The notes below the pieces were generated by a model, which had not been told where the DNA came from, searched no databases, and saw nothing but the letters and a program-made list of their open reading frames with translations. A program made the position numbers and the translations under genes. Of a stretch of 52,530 nucleotides of DNA, positions 52,175 to 52,530 are shown piece after piece. The stretch comes from Candidatus Thalassarchaeaceae archaeon (GTDB taxonomy: Archaea; Thermoplasmatota; Poseidoniia; Poseidoniales; Thalassarchaeaceae). The DNA is taken from assembly GCA_030747395.1 (NCBI GenBank), contig JASLKT010000004.1:1-52530 (forward strand), given 5' to 3'. How positions within the stretch are numbered: the first letter of the stretch is position 1; each line of letters begins with the position of its first letter.

Positions 52175-52530
52175 AACCTGCTTCGGAATCTGACGTTGAG
52201 GATGAAACGGTCGAAGACCGTTCGTCGTTTGAAAAAGCGTCTATTTATGCAGGTTCTACCCTTCTATTTGTTGTAATAGTGAATTTATTCTATGGATTGG
52301 GAAATTTTCTAACAGGATGCACCGAAGAACTTCACTCAACTTGTTCAACGAGTATGAAACTAAATTGGCTGGATTTCCATCAAATGGGACACTGGGAAGC
52401 ATGGAGCCCTGTTGGTTCGGTCGGGATTCCAGATGTTGTTCTATCACTGATTGGTATTGCATTAATCAGTACCGGAATTCTTGGTGTAAATACGGTCAAG
52501 CTGTTTCTCCTGCAAAAGATTCGTAGCATC
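52171..52530 (+). CDS. Membrane component of the ABC transporter, truncated by the window end
   Basis: An open frame of 120 codons from GTG 52171 to the last base, with no stop. An acidic N-terminus (about 1-22) precedes one hydrophobic helix at about 28-48 ('AGSTLLFVVIVNLFYGLGNF'), an exterior segment with Cys residues (TGCTEELHSTCS), and a second helix near 98-115 (VVLSLIGIALISTGILGVN). The translational overlap and the ATPase class suggest an FtsX/MacB-like permease, but too little is present to confirm it. The rest lies beyond the window. Confidence 0.6.
   Translation, partial: MKPASESDVEDETVEDRSSFEKASIYAGSTLLFVVIVNLFYGLGNFLTGCTEELHSTCSTSMKLNWLDFHQMGHWEAWSPVGSVGIPDVVLSLIGIALISTGILGVNTVKLFLLQKIRSI

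Overview
The window reads as a chromosomal segment of a planktonic euryarchaeon, most likely Marine Group II (Candidatus Poseidoniales, Thermoplasmatota) or a close relative. Archaeal markers are ribosomal proteins L15e and S2, translation factor aIF-1A, RIO1 kinase with a KH-domain (Dim2/Pno1-like) partner, and a complex I operon without the NADH-binding module. TATA-like boxes lie about 25 bases before many start codons, pointing to frequent leaderless transcripts. No tRNA, rRNA, CRISPR array, insertion sequence or integrase was seen. Genes are densely packed and no gap exceeds about 160 bases. The lineage is inferred from gene content and was not tested by phylogeny.

Layout. (1) 67-3012: a small membrane protein, L15e, a PRC-barrel protein and RNase Z. 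(2) 3061-17945: about 15 kb of five exported or membrane proteins on one strand: a PKD-domain protein, a 1468-residue secreted protein, its small membrane partner, a subtilisin-like protease with CARDB-type repeats, and another repeat protein. (3) 18043-29909: nuoA-B-C-D-H-I-J1-J2-K-L-M-N with split nuoJ, no nuoEFG, and lineage-specific insertions in NuoH and NuoI. (4) 29985-32294: aIF-1A, RIO1 and KH protein, a ribosome-biogenesis group. (5) 32321-37622: a divergent pair of surface proteins and a lipoprotein. (6) 37623-41971: a Cas4-like nuclease with predicted membrane helices, S2, a dihydrouridine synthase, a sorbosone-dehydrogenase-like propeller and a 51-residue cysteine-rich protein. (7) 41968-45810: two winged-helix regulators, a zinc-ribbon membrane protein, an AT-rich stand-alone exonuclease, an HxlR regulator and, divergent from it, two overlapping micro-ORFs. 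(8) 45811-52530: a fused hydroxyacyl-CoA dehydrogenase/enoyl-CoA hydratase, a PE-repeat protein, two divergent glycosyltransferases, and an ABC ATPase with the start of its membrane partner, cut by the window edge.

How they fit together. The content suits a heterotroph that degrades protein outside the cell (subtilisin and large adhesive surface proteins), oxidises fatty acids (fused beta-oxidation enzyme), and respires through a complex I fed by something other than NADH. Three surface proteins share an unusual plan: exported beta-sandwich domains, one membrane helix, then a zinc-binding tail predicted to be cytoplasmic. The most unusual single gene is the membrane-embedded Cas4-like nuclease at 37623-38840. 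The most system-like small locus is the HxlR regulator with its palindrome and divergent micro-ORF pair at 44996-45810. Short perfect inverted repeats, each of different sequence, recur in the small intergenic gaps.
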